This document shows, in pieces, positions 45,847-54,989 of a DNA stretch of 64,000 bases (its first letter is position 1; the number at the start of each line of letters is the position of its first letter). The stretch covers positions 57,187 to 121,186 of the forward strand of contig JARLHN010000015.1 of NCBI GenBank assembly GCA_031292255.1, written 5' to 3'. Made by a program: the position numbers and the translations under genes. Origin of the DNA: Oryzomonas sp. GTDB taxonomy: Bacteria; Desulfobacterota; Desulfuromonadia; Geobacterales; Pseudopelobacteraceae. The notes beneath the pieces are model-generated. The model ran no database searches. It had not been told where the DNA came from and saw only the letters and a program-made list of their open reading frames with translations.

Positions 45847-46391
45847 ACCAGGTGATTCTGGAAATAGCCCGCCAGAGGCGGCGTATACTTGCAGTGATCC
45901 TGGTGCTGCTGCTGCTCAACTGTGCGGTGCTTGTCTTTTTGAAGGAGTATCTGGCATCCGCCATCAGCGACGTCCAGGCAAAATGGAGCGACCTGCGGCG
46001 CCGTGCGGCGGTTGCCGGACAAAACGACGCCTCGACGATCTACCGTAGGGGCAAGGCTGACCTGGAACAGCTGAAGGCGCATATTCCCCACAAAAGCCAG
46101 TTTCCACGGTTATTGGGGGGGATCTTCGATACGGCGGCTTCCGATGGCGTCAAGGTAGGGGCGGTCAGCTACAAGCCCGCCGTTGTCAAGGGTAACTCGG
46201 CACTCCTCGCCTATGGCATCACCCTGTCCGTCAATGGCAGTTATGCCGCGGTTAAGAATTTTCTGGCGGACATGAAGAAAAGCGGAGAATTGATCGTCAT
46301 TGACGGCATGACCATGACGAACAGCGACCCGTATGAAGAACACGTCGTCATGGACCTTCGTTTGACGGTGTACCTTCAGGAGGCCCCATGA
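45843..46391 (+). CDS. PilO/GspM-like inner-membrane protein
   Basis: 182 residues from ATG 45843, overlapping the PilN-like stop by four bases. One membrane helix near 13-34 (ILAVILVLLLLNCAVLVFL), then a coiled coil and a periplasmic domain with the PilO-like LAYGITLSVNGSYAAVKNFLADMKKSGELIVIDGMTM. It pairs with the PilN-like protein in the alignment complex. The next gene overlaps by four bases. Confidence 0.82.
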   Translation: MNQVILEIARQRRRILAVILVLLLLNCAVLVFLKEYLASAISDVQAKWSDLRRRAAVAGQNDASTIYRRGKADLEQLKAHIPHKSQFPRLLGGIFDTAASDGVKVGAVSYKPAVVKGNSALLAYGITLSVNGSYAAVKNFLADMKKSGELIVIDGMTMTNSDPYEEHVVMDLRLTVYLQEAP

Positions 46392-47044
46392 ACCGGCAAC
46401 GGCTGATATTGTTCATCCTCCTGATCGCGCTGGCCATTGCCGTGATGTGGAGTTTTTTTGCCATGCCCCGTCCCAGGGTCGCTCCTTCCCAAAAGAATAC
46501 CCCCGGCCAACGCTCAACATCCGCCAAGGGGGGGGCGGTGAGCACGACGCCTGCGCCGGCTCTGCCGCGCGATACCCGCATACTGAAGCTGGAACAGCTC
46601 AATCGCGATCAGGATGTCTTCAAAGGCTATCGCCGTGACCTATTCAGACCGATTTTTGTTGATGAACTCAAACTCATGCAAAATAAGGCGGCGGCGCTTA
46701 AGCGGGTAAAACCGCCTCCACTGCGGCCGCCTCCACCCCCACCTCCACCCCCTTCGCCATCCAATATCGTCCCGGCCTTGTCGGCGGCGGAGGAACGGGC
46801 ACAACGAAATCGGCAGGAATTGGGCAAATTTGTTTTTAAAGGCTTTCTCAACGAGGATAACAAAAAAACCATTTTTTTGATCAAAGATGGCGCTATTATC
46901 CTGGTTAAAAAGGGAGATGTCTTTGAAAAACGCTTCAAGGCCGCCTCGATCACCGATCAGGCGTTGACCATTCAGGATCTCGATTCCGGTGAGGAGATCG
47001 TTATCCCGCTCATGGAGAATCTTTCGCTCAAAGCGGTGCCTTAA
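46388..47044 (+). CDS. PilP/GspC-like protein with polyproline linker
   Basis: 218 residues. N-terminal membrane helix near 6-26, then a disordered linker and a run of about nine prolines near 118-126 (PPPPPPPPP). The C-terminal 75 residues (LGKFVFKGFLNEDNKKTIFLIKDGAIILVKKGDVFEKRFKAASI) look like the HR/PilP beta-domain that binds the secretin. It links the inner-membrane complex to the secretin encoded next. Confidence 0.78.
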   Translation: MNRQRLILFILLIALAIAVMWSFFAMPRPRVAPSQKNTPGQRSTSAKGGAVSTTPAPALPRDTRILKLEQLNRDQDVFKGYRRDLFRPIFVDELKLMQNKAAALKRVKPPPLRPPPPPPPPPSPSNIVPALSAAEERAQRNRQELGKFVFKGFLNEDNKKTIFLIKDGAIILVKKGDVFEKRFKAASITDQALTIQDLDSGEEIVIPLMENLSLKAVP

Positions 47045-47077
47045 CATTTGAACACAGTTCCAGAGGAGACGCTACGG

Positions 47078-49642
47078 ATGCGCTATCTGATCCATCTTAC
47101 CATACCCAGCCTGCTTTGTACGATTGCCATGCTGTCCGGTTGCACGGGGGGGCGCCAGGCTTTCAGTTCGGGCGAAAAATTCGAGGCCGCGGGCAACTAC
47201 GAGGAGGCGATGTACAGCTATGCTGAAGCCTTTCGCAAAGAGCCAAGTGTCGGCGAATACCGGGTGCGTTTCCTCAATGCCCGTGAAAAGGCCGCCAACA
47301 AGCATTACAAAAAAGGCCTCGAACTCTACGGCAAGGGGAACTATGTGGCTGCGCTGGAAGAATTCCAGAGCGCCTATGGGCTCGATCCCGCCCAGGGCAT
47401 CTACAAGCAACAGGTTGAGACGACCGGCCGCCTGAAGGACGCCCAGCTTGCCTTTCAGGAAGGTCAGGACTTTGAAAAGGCCAACAAGTTCAAGGAGGCC
47501 AATCGCGCCTTTACCCAGGCCATGACGCTTAATCCTGATAATAAGGAGTATCAGGCCGCCCTGCGTCGTGTTTCCGGCCTGCGCAAGAACAAGCTGGAAG
47601 GTTTTGAACTGAACCTCAAATCAACCAAGCCGATCACGCTCAAGTTCAAGGATGCCAAGATCAAGGACGTCTACGCTATCATCACCCGGCTTTCAGGCAT
47701 CAATTTCATATTTGACGATGGAGTAAAAGACCAGAACATCACCATCTACATGGAGAACGGGACCTTTCAGCAGGCCATGGAGCTTCTGTCCAACATGTTC
47801 AAATTGGGACGCAAGGTGCTGAACGAGAGCACGGTGATCATCTATCCCAAGGTTGCGGATAAGATCAAACAGTATGAGGATATGGAGGTGCGCACCTTCC
47901 ACCTCAACTTCCTGGAAGCCAAAAAGGCGATCAACCTGATCCGGGGTATGATCCAGGTACGCAAGATCCAGGTCAATGAAGATTCCAACTCGATCATGGT
48001 CCGTGATACCAAGGATGTGGTCGATGTCGTTGACAAAATCCTCGACGCCAACGACGTCCCTGATCCCGAGGTTGTGCTCGATGTCGAGGTGCTGGAACTG
48101 AACGACACCAACACGGAGAACGTAGGGCTCCTCCTGAGTAATTACAATGTGTCGATGGGTATCTTTGCACCGGATGGCACGCCGCTTTCTTCGTCACTGC
48201 CATCGTCGGGATCGTCAGCGACCACCACATCATCAACTTCAACAGGTTCTTCGTCGACCATAAGCGGCCTGATCCGCGCCTTTCAAGTAAACGGTTACGG
48301 CGGTTTCGTGACGGCGCCCAGCGGCACCTACAATCTCGCAAAAACGTTGTCCAAGGGCGAGGTCCTGTCCAACCCCAAGGTCAGGATCAAGAACAAGGAA
48401 AAGTCCAAATTCACGGTTGGCACCAGGGTCCCGATCACCACCACCACCACCACGAATACAACGACAAGCGTCAATGTCCAGTACGTGGACGTGGGAGTCA
48501 AGGTGAATGCCGAGCCCACCATCCAGCTCAATGATGAGGTGACCATAAAACTGTCGCTCGAGGTAAGTTCGATCCTGTCCACCGAGTCGGTAGGTGGCTC
48601 AAGCAGCGCCACGCAGGTTGTCACCATCGGCACCCGGAACCTGGAGACCGTTCTCAGCCTGAAAGACGGTGAAACCAGCGTCATCGGTGGTTTGATCTCG
48701 CGTACGAATACCAATGATAAGACCAAGATCTTCCTGTTGGGCGATCTGCCGCTCATCGGGCCGCTCCTCTCCAACAACAACGACAGCAAATCCAAGACGG
48801 AACTGGTACTGGCGATCACCCCCCGGCTGGTACGGGGGGTGACCGTGCCGCAGATCGACCTTTCCGCGTTCATGTCCGGCAAAGAAGACGAACCATCCCT
48901 TGTCAGGCCCCTGGGGGCCTTTGAAGAGGAACCGGTGTTCGCCACGGATGCGAATGTGTCGTCTTCCCGGGCCGAACAATCGCCGAAAGCCCCCGCTGCT
49001 CAGGGACAGCCCCGTTCCGTGCGTCCCGTTGCTCTTCCGGCGTCGGTGCCTTTGTCGTCCGCCGATAGAGAACGCCAGGCAAAGGCCGCTGCCGACCAGG
49101 AGCGGATGGCAGCTGAAAGGGCTGAAGAGGAACTGCAGGCGCCTTCTCGGGGGACAGTGCCACCTCCAGCGGCCGGTTCCGCACCGTCAGGAGGCCTTGG
49201 TGCAGCCGCCGGCCCCGTGGTGATGCCCGGTCGGGGGCTGATTCAGATTGTCGCGCCTGCCGGCATTAAGGTCGGCCAGCAGTTCAGCATAGATGCAAAG
49301 ATCAGCCTTGTCCAAAATCTGGCCAGCACACCGTTTACGCTGTCGTATGATCCGGCCAGCGTTGAGTTTGTTTCGGCAGGCGAAGGTACATTTCTCAATC
49401 AGGATGGCAAGCCTACAAAATTCTCGGCCACGCCGGACGAGGCGGGCGGAACCGTGACGGTCACCATGACCCGCACCACCGGAAGCGGGGGGGTCTCCGG
49501 CGGCGGACCGCTCGCTACCTTTACCTTCAAGGCAAAAAGAAAGGGGCAAATCAATTTCGGGTTTAACGTCGTCAACTTTACCACTGCCGATGGTGTGCCG
49601 TTTGACATGGTGCCATTCGTAAATCCCGTTGATATACAGTAG
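47078..49642 (+). CDS. Outer-membrane secretin lipoprotein with N-terminal TPRs and C-terminal cohesin-like domain
   Basis: 854 residues from ATG 47078 (GAGGAG nine bases upstream). Lipobox LSGC follows the signal peptide at about residue 22. Residues 30-170 contain TPR-like repeats (NYEEAMYSYAEAFRKEPS; NYVAALEEFQSAYGLDP; FKEANRAFTQAMTLNPD). Then an STN/N0 domain, N1 domains and the secretin core (LSKGEVLSNPKVRIKNKEKSKF, VGVKVNAEPTIQLNDEVTIKLSLEVSSI, SLKDGETSVIGGLIS, PLIGPLLSNN, ELVLAITPRLVRG). After a long disordered linker a cohesin-like domain ends the protein (GIKVGQQFSIDAKISLVQNLASTPFTLSYDPASVEFVSAGEGTFL). It forms the outer-membrane gate; the tail domain is probably for protein binding. 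Confidence 0.9.
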   Translation: MRYLIHLTIPSLLCTIAMLSGCTGGRQAFSSGEKFEAAGNYEEAMYSYAEAFRKEPSVGEYRVRFLNAREKAANKHYKKGLELYGKGNYVAALEEFQSAYGLDPAQGIYKQQVETTGRLKDAQLAFQEGQDFEKANKFKEANRAFTQAMTLNPDNKEYQAALRRVSGLRKNKLEGFELNLKSTKPITLKFKDAKIKDVYAIITRLSGINFIFDDGVKDQNITIYMENGTFQQAMELLSNMFKLGRKVLNESTVIIYPKVADKIKQYEDMEVRTFHLNFLEAKKAINLIRGMIQVRKIQVNEDSNSIMVRDTKDVVDVVDKILDANDVPDPEVVLDVEVLELNDTNTENVGLLLSNYNVSMGIFAPDGTPLSSSLPSSGSSATTTSSTSTGSSSTISGLIRAFQVNGYGGFVTAPSGTYNLAKTLSKGEVLSNPKVRIKNKEKSKFTVGTRVPITTTTTTNTTTSVNVQYVDVGVKVNAEPTIQLNDEVTIKLSLEVSSILSTESVGGSSSATQVVTIGTRNLETVLSLKDGETSVIGGLISRTNTNDKTKIFLLGDLPLIGPLLSNNNDSKSKTELVLAITPRLVRGVTVPQIDLSAFMSGKEDEPSLVRPLGAFEEEPVFATDANVSSSRAEQSPKAPAAQGQPRSVRPVALPASVPLSSADRERQAKAAADQERMAAERAEEELQAPSRGTVPPPAAGSAPSGGLGAAAGPVVMPGRGLIQIVAPAGIKVGQQFSIDAKISLVQNLASTPFTLSYDPASVEFVSAGEGTFLNQDGKPTKFSATPDEAGGTVTVTMTRTTGSGGVSGGGPLATFTFKAKRKGQINFGFNVVNFTTADGVPFDMVPFVNPVDIQ

Positions 49643-49655
49643 ACTTTCAGCCGCG

Positions 49656-50150
49656 ATGCCGAGCAGATTACGTACATGCCGTGGGGTCAGCCTGGTCGAG
49701 CTGATCGTGACGATGGTTATCCTGGGGATTTTGGCATCGCTCGTCATGCCGATGATGCAGATGAGCAACAGAAGATCCCGGGAAATAGAATTGCACCGCA
49801 ATCTGCGCACGATCCGCATGGCCATTGACGAGTTCAAAAAGAGTTACGACCGGGCAATTAACGAGAAAAAGATGCAGCCGGTCATGGGCAAGTCGGGGTG
49901 TCCGGAAACATTGCAGCAACTTGTGGATGGGTACGATTTCGGCGGTCTCTACCAGAACAAGAAGAAATTTCTGCGCAGGATACCTCCCGATCCGATGAAT
50001 CCGCCCCCCCCGGGTCAAGAGCCTAAGTGGGGCATGCGGTCGTATGAGGACAAGTCCGATTCCAGAGCGTGGGGCGGTGAAGATGTCTATGATGTGTACT
50101 CATTGAGTGAAGGAACTGCCATTGATGGGACGAAATACAATGAGTGGTGA
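49656..50150 (+). CDS. Type II secretion pseudopilin, first of two
   Basis: 164 residues from ATG 49656. Prepilin leader MPSRLRTCRG with cleavage after Gly10, then VSLVELIVTMVILGILASLVMP with Glu at +5; the +1 residue is Val rather than Phe/Met. The mature part has the GspG-like helix and ends in a short beta region (YDVYSLSEGTAIDGTKYNEW) resembling GspG C-termini. The second pseudopilin gene starts inside its 3' end. Confidence 0.85.
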   Translation: MPSRLRTCRGVSLVELIVTMVILGILASLVMPMMQMSNRRSREIELHRNLRTIRMAIDEFKKSYDRAINEKKMQPVMGKSGCPETLQQLVDGYDFGGLYQNKKKFLRRIPPDPMNPPPPGQEPKWGMRSYEDKSDSRAWGGEDVYDVYSLSEGTAIDGTKYNEW

Positions 50151-50646
50151 GCGCACGGAGCCGTTTTATGCACACCTGACCCCTGACCGCCTGCCGGGTG
50201 ACGACCGCGGTTTCACCTTGATCGAGCTGATGATCGTGGTCTCGATCATCGGCATCCTGGCGGCCCTTGCCGTGCCCAACTACCAGTGGGGCATCATCAG
50301 GACCAAGGAGTCGGTGCTGCGCGAGGACCTGTACAACTTCCGCTCCACCATAGATCAGTTCTACGCAGACCAGGGCAAGTATCCCGATTCGCTCACCGAC
50401 CTGGTGGACAAGAAGTATCTGCGCGTAATACCCAAGGACCCTTTTACCAAAACGGATGACTGGGTAACCGTCCCACCACCGGCAGACGCCTCACCGTCCT
50501 CTTCCGGTTCAAGCCCAAGCAGTGTCTATGACACTTCAAGCATAAAGCCGGGGCAGGTACTGACCACCAATCCGGGCAATGTGTATGATATCCACAGCAA
50601 CTCGGATCTGATGGGGACCGACGGCAAAGCTTACAGAGATTACTGA
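50125..50646 (+). CDS. Type II secretion pseudopilin, second of two (GspG-like)
   Basis: 173 residues from ATG 50125, or 168 from ATG 50140; AAGGAA is nine bases before the first. The leader is long (29 or 24 residues), with cleavage at RG/FTLIELMIVVSIIGILAALAVPNY. The mature part has the GspG features IDQFYADQGKYPDSLTDLV and YLRVIPKDPF, with a Ser/Pro-rich insert near 120 and a late YDIHSNSDLMGTDGK. In G. sulfurreducens an atypical type II system with pseudopilin OxpG is needed for insoluble metal reduction; this gene may be its counterpart, by similarity of context. Confidence 0.85.
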   Translation: MGRNTMSGERTEPFYAHLTPDRLPGDDRGFTLIELMIVVSIIGILAALAVPNYQWGIIRTKESVLREDLYNFRSTIDQFYADQGKYPDSLTDLVDKKYLRVIPKDPFTKTDDWVTVPPPADASPSSSGSSPSSVYDTSSIKPGQVLTTNPGNVYDIHSNSDLMGTDGKAYRDY

Positions 50647-50714
50647 AGCGCGGCTGCACGTGATGCTGCTGCACATTATGTCCCGAACCGTATAATATTC
50701 AACAGGTATTGACA

Positions 50715-51404
50715 ATGATTCAACTGCATAACGTGTCCCTTGCCTACCAAAAGGACGCCACCGCCCTGAACGGCATAACTCTGAGGATCGAGAAGGGGGA
50801 GTTTGTCTTTCTGACCGGCCCTTCGGGCGCGGGAAAGACCACGCTGCTGCGTCTCCTCTACGGCGCGCTCACCCCTACCAGCGGGCAGGTGCTGATAGAC
50901 GGTCAGAACGTCTCCCGCATGGCCGCGTCCCAGATCCCCATCCTCCGCCGCGGTATCGGCGTCGTGTTTCAGGACTTCAAGCTGCTTCCCAACCGGACCG
51001 TCTTTGAAAACGTATCCATCACCCTTGAGGTCCTTGGCTGGGGGAGGGCGGATATCGGCAAAAAGGTCATGCACGTGCTGAAACAGATGGGCATGGAAGG
51101 CAAGATCAACCTGACACCCCAGCGCCTCTCCGGAGGGGAACAGCAGCGGGTGGCCTTGGCACGGGCGTTGGTGAACGAGCCCAAGATCCTGGTGGCGGAC
51201 GAACCGACGGGGAATCTCGACGATGCCAACAAGAACCAGATCCTGAACATATTCAAGGAAGCCAATGTGCGGGGCACGACGGTCGTGGTCGCTACCCACG
51301 ACCGGCGACTGATCGATAATTGTCACAAACGGCTGGTAACCCTCAACAAGGGAGAGATCGTTGAACAGATGGAAAAAGAAGGCATCACCGGTGAGTCTGC
51401 CTAA
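50715..51404 (+). CDS. ftsE: Cell-division ABC transporter ATPase FtsE
   Basis: 229 residues from ATG 50715. Walker [18 protein letters not shown] near 36-44, Q-loop [17 protein letters not shown], signature [16 protein letters not shown], Walker [14 protein letters not shown]. Pairs with FtsX to transmit division signals to periplasmic hydrolase activators. An N-terminal [20 protein letters not shown] is typical. ftsX follows, overlapping if its upstream start is used. Confidence 0.95.
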   Translation: MIQLHNVSLAYQKDATALNGITLRIEKGEFVFLTGPSGAGKTTLLRLLYGALTPTSGQVLIDGQNVSRMAASQIPILRRGIGVVFQDFKLLPNRTVFENVSITLEVLGWGRADIGKKVMHVLKQMGMEGKINLTPQRLSGGEQQRVALARALVNEPKILVADEPTGNLDDANKNQILNIFKEANVRGTTVVVATHDRRLIDNCHKRLVTLNKGEIVEQMEKEGITGESA

Positions 51405-51444
51405 CAAACGCCCGAATCTTGCCGGTGAAGGTTTCGGTGGTCGG

Positions 51445-52329
51445 ATGGGGTATTTTTTCAGCCGTGCCTTGACCAATGTGCGGCAGAATATCTTCGTCAA
51501 TGTGGTGACGGTGGGCACAATCACCCTGGCACTCCTGATCGTTTCCCTGTTTCTCCTGGTATTCGTCAACCTGGAGAATGCTGCGGAGAACTGGAGCGAA
51601 CGCGTACAGGTGACGGTCTACTTCGATCACGAATTGGCTGTTCAGGAACAAGCGGTGCTGCGAGGCAGGATCATGGCAATACCCGGAGCCGCACGCATCG
51701 GCTATGTGTCACGGGATGAAGCGCTCAAACGTTTTACCGCCAGGCTTCGGGGACAGGAGACGCTGCTTGAGGGGGTCAGATCCGATATACTGCCGACCTC
51801 GTTCGAGATCTCCCTCAAACGGCCGCACCGGGATACCCAGGGGGTCGAGGCGTTTGTTGCCTCGCTGAAGCGCATTCCTGGCATCACCGAGGTGCAGTAC
51901 GGCGAAGAATGGGTTCGGCGCTTCAATACGTTTCTTAACTTCATGCGGCTGGTCGGGGCATTGCTGGGTGTCTTTCTGGTGATTGCGGTGATGTTTATCG
52001 TGTCCAACACCATTAAGCTGACCATCTACTCCCGGCGTGACGAACTGGAGGTAATGGCGCTGGTGGGTGCCACACGATTTTTCATCAAGGCCCCTTTTCT
52101 GATCGAAGGGATTATGCAGGGGGCAGGGGGAGCGATGATTGCCGTCGGCCTGCTGTGGGGATTGTATGAAGGATTCCTCCACAACGCGGGAAGTTTTTTG
52201 ACGTTCAATCCGGCGACCTCCGGGCTGGCCTTTCTGCCGCTCGAATATATCTACGGTATTGCCGTGGCCGGCGTTCTGCTCGGCTTGATCGGCAGCCTCA
52301 CCTCTCTCAAGCGTTTTATCACTGTCTGA
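51445..52329 (+). CDS. ftsX: Cell-division permease-like protein FtsX
   Basis: 294 residues from ATG 51445 (MGYFFSRALTNVRQN), matching the usual FtsX N-terminus. An in-frame GTG at 51391 has AAGAAGG eight bases upstream and would add 18 residues overlapping ftsE; it remains possible. First helix near 20-45, a periplasmic loop of about 130 residues that engages EnvC-type activators, then three helices (LVGALLGVFLVIAVMFIVSNTIKL, GIMQGAGGAMIAVGLLWG and AVAGVLLGLIGSLTSL). Confidence 0.93.
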   Translation: MGYFFSRALTNVRQNIFVNVVTVGTITLALLIVSLFLLVFVNLENAAENWSERVQVTVYFDHELAVQEQAVLRGRIMAIPGAARIGYVSRDEALKRFTARLRGQETLLEGVRSDILPTSFEISLKRPHRDTQGVEAFVASLKRIPGITEVQYGEEWVRRFNTFLNFMRLVGALLGVFLVIAVMFIVSNTIKLTIYSRRDELEVMALVGATRFFIKAPFLIEGIMQGAGGAMIAVGLLWGLYEGFLHNAGSFLTFNPATSGLAFLPLEYIYGIAVAGVLLGLIGSLTSLKRFITV

Positions 52330-52332
52330 GCA

Positions 52333-53514
52333 ATGATTCGACTGATGTGCATACTGCTGATTCTTTCAGCAGCATCCTCAGGGTGGAGTGAAAGCCCCAA
52401 AGAGGAGTTAAAAGGGGTCAAGCGGGAGATCAAGGCACAGAGACAGCTTATCACCAAAACCCGTAAGGTCGAAGCCGTCGTCTCCACGGAACTACAGGAG
52501 ATTGATCAATCCCTGAAACAAAAAATAGCCGACTTGGGGAGTCTCGACCGCGATCTGAGGAATGTGGAATCAAATCTCGACCGCACAGGGCATACCATCA
52601 AGCAGGTCGCCGAAGAATCCAACCGAAAGAAACAGGAGATCGAGCACCGCCTGGTCTCGCTTTACAAGGCAGGCGAGCTGGGCGCGCTCCGCATGTTCTT
52701 TTCCGCCGAGTCATTTCCCCAGATGGCGGAAAATATCCGCTATATGCGTTCCATTCTGGAGAATGACAAAAAGTTATTTGCAGAGTATAATGATAAAATT
52801 GAGGAATTGCATAGGCTGAAGGTCTCCCTGGAGCAGGATATGGCCAGTAAGGAGCGCATAAAGAACGGTATTTCCCTCAAAAAGCGCGAGATCGAAGGGG
52901 AGAAGAACAAAAAGTTTGCTTACCTGGTCAAGGTGCGGCAGGATCGCAAGGGGTATGAAACCTCGCTGAAGGAACTCCAGGCCAATGCCTCCCGTTTGCA
53001 GTCAATGGTTGAACGTCTTGAAGCACTGAGCCGGAGAAAGCTTTCATCACGGCATGTGAAGGAGGGGAGCAGGCTCAAGCCCCTGCCCGAACTGCCGCCG
53101 GTGCAGGATCGGGGCTTCGCCTCCCAGAAGGGGCGCATGGCGCTGCCCGTTCGGGGCAACATCGTTGAGACATACGGTAAACACAAGCATCCTGAATTCA
53201 ATTCCTATACCTTCAGCAAAGGACTCTCCATTGCTGCAGGCGCCGGCACGGATATCAAGGCCATCTACGACGGCAGCGTGATTTTTGCGGACTACTTCAA
53301 AGGGTACGGCAACATGGTCATTGTAGACCATGGCGGAGGTTATTTCAGTCTCTACGCCCACGCCTCGAAGATCATGAAGAAGGTGGGTGCCGAGGTGGCC
53401 AGGAACGAGACGCTGGCTACGGTCGGGGATGTTGATTCCGCCAAGGGGCCGATGCTGTACTTCGAAATCAGATACCAGGGCAAGCCGGTTGATCCGGCAG
53501 GCTGGGTGCGATAA
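52333..53514 (+). CDS. envC: EnvC-like murein hydrolase activator (degenerate LytM/M23)
   Basis: 393 residues. A signal peptide (1-19) precedes a long coiled coil (about 20-240) and a LytM domain (270-393). The metal ligands of active M23 peptidases are missing: the first His-x3-Asp motif reads SKGLSIAAGAG and the final HxH reads GPMLYFEI. That matches EnvC, which activates amidases rather than cutting peptidoglycan. Position directly after ftsX, three bases from its stop, supports an FtsEX-EnvC complex. Confidence 0.9.
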   Translation: MIRLMCILLILSAASSGWSESPKEELKGVKREIKAQRQLITKTRKVEAVVSTELQEIDQSLKQKIADLGSLDRDLRNVESNLDRTGHTIKQVAEESNRKKQEIEHRLVSLYKAGELGALRMFFSAESFPQMAENIRYMRSILENDKKLFAEYNDKIEELHRLKVSLEQDMASKERIKNGISLKKREIEGEKNKKFAYLVKVRQDRKGYETSLKELQANASRLQSMVERLEALSRRKLSSRHVKEGSRLKPLPELPPVQDRGFASQKGRMALPVRGNIVETYGKHKHPEFNSYTFSKGLSIAAGAGTDIKAIYDGSVIFADYFKGYGNMVIVDHGGGYFSLYAHASKIMKKVGAEVARNETLATVGDVDSAKGPMLYFEIRYQGKPVDPAGWVR

Positions 53515-53561
53515 TTATCAGCTAGATAGGTAACGTTGTTCAATACAAACGGAGGCACAAG

Positions 53562-54923
53562 ATGTTCACAAACGGCAACAAAAAAAAGAAGGTGGCGTTC
53601 GGCTTCGCACTCGTCGTGGCTGTTCTCGTGGTTTTCATCGGGATCAGCACACAGCGGCACTGTGCTGCGGAGGCCAAGGGAAGCGATTATGAATCGATCG
53701 AACTCTTCACGGATGTCATGGCCATCATCAAGAAGAGTTATGTAGACGAGGTCGATACCAAAAAGCTCATCTATGGCGCGATCAACGGCATGCTCTCCTC
53801 CCTCGATCCCCACAGCTCCTTCATGCCTCCCGAAACCTACAAGGAGATGAAGATCGACACCAAGGGGGCGTTTGGCGGACTGGGGATCGAGATATCCATC
53901 AAAGACGGCATTCTGACCGTCATTTCTCCCATTGAGGACACGCCTGCCTTCAAGGCCGGCATCAAGTCCGGCGACCAGATACTCAAGATCGACGACAAAT
54001 TTACCAAGGACCTGAATATCAACGAGGCGGTCAAGCGGATGCGAGGTCCCAAGGGAACTAAGGTCGTTTTGACCATCATGCGTGACGGTTTCGAAAAACC
54101 GAAGGAATTTACGCTGATGCGCGACATTATCCAGGTAAAGAGCGTGCGTTCCCGTATCATGGAAGAAGGTTACGGCTATGTGCGCATTGCCCAGTTCCAG
54201 GAAAAGACCGACGAGGACCTCGCCAAGGCCTTGAAATCCTTGAAAGACGAGAATAAGGGCGATCTCAAGGGTCTGGTCCTTGACCTGCGCAACGATCCCG
54301 GCGGGCTCCTTGACCAAGCGGTTCGGGTGGTTGAACACTTTATCCCGGAAGGGAAGATGGTCGTTTATACCGAGGGGCGCGAAAAGGATTCCAAGATGCA
54401 GTTCCTGGCCAAAAAGGGCGGCAAGGAACCGGGCTATCCGATTGTCGTGCTGATCAATGGCGGTAGCGCAAGCGCCTCCGAGATTGTGGCCGGAGCGCTG
54501 CAGGACCACAAGCGGGCGATCATCATGGGCACCCAGAGTTTCGGCAAAGGGTCTGTCCAGACCATCATCCCGCTCTCGGACGATTCCGGTCTGCGCCTCA
54601 CGACGGCCCGTTACTACACCCCCAAAGGGCGCTCCATCCAGGCCAAGGGCATAACCCCCGATATCACTGTCGAGCATCTGGAACTGCCCAAGGAGAACGC
54701 GGAGAAGAAGGAGTTCCTGCACATCCGGGAGAAGGATCTGGAGCACCACTTCGAAAACGAGGATAAGGGCGACGAGCAGGGCGGATCAAAAAAGGACGAA
54801 ATAAAGGAAAAGAGCGTGCAGCTGAAGCCTGAAGACGCTTTGAAGAACGACTATCAGGCCATGCGCGCCCTTGACCTGCTCAAGGGATGGGATATCCTGA
54901 AGACGATGGGGGCGGACAAGTAG
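53562..54923 (+). CDS. ctpA: Carboxy-terminal processing protease, S41 family
   Basis: 453 residues, GGAGG just upstream. Membrane anchor/signal near 10-30, then a helical cap (DVMAIIKKSYVDEVDTKKLIYGAINGMLSSLDPHSSFM), a PDZ domain about 100-180 (GLGIEISIKDGILTVISPIEDTPAFKAGIKSGDQI) and the protease core. The catalytic Ser is in INGGSASASEIVAGAL and the Lys in GTQSFGKGSVQT. The tail after 395 is highly charged. It processes periplasmic proteins and may tune cell-wall hydrolases; ctpA follows envC in many proteobacteria. Confidence 0.95.
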   Translation: MFTNGNKKKKVAFGFALVVAVLVVFIGISTQRHCAAEAKGSDYESIELFTDVMAIIKKSYVDEVDTKKLIYGAINGMLSSLDPHSSFMPPETYKEMKIDTKGAFGGLGIEISIKDGILTVISPIEDTPAFKAGIKSGDQILKIDDKFTKDLNINEAVKRMRGPKGTKVVLTIMRDGFEKPKEFTLMRDIIQVKSVRSRIMEEGYGYVRIAQFQEKTDEDLAKALKSLKDENKGDLKGLVLDLRNDPGGLLDQAVRVVEHFIPEGKMVVYTEGREKDSKMQFLAKKGGKEPGYPIVVLINGGSASASEIVAGALQDHKRAIIMGTQSFGKGSVQTIIPLSDDSGLRLTTARYYTPKGRSIQAKGITPDITVEHLELPKENAEKKEFLHIREKDLEHHFENEDKGDEQGGSKKDEIKEKSVQLKPEDALKNDYQAMRALDLLKGWDILKTMGADK

Positions 54924-54929
54924 GATGCT

Positions 54930-54967
54930 CGCCTTGGGGGACGCTGAATAGCGGTCCCCCAGGGCGG
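54930..54967 (+). terminator. GC-rich hairpin between ctpA and the deacetylase-like gene
   Basis: GCCTTGGGGGAC pairs with GTCCCCCAGGGC around GCTGAATAGCG. No T-run follows, so it may be a processing or stabilising hairpin rather than a terminator. Confidence 0.45.
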
Positions 54968-54989
54968 GCTAACGCTTTGCCAAGCCACT

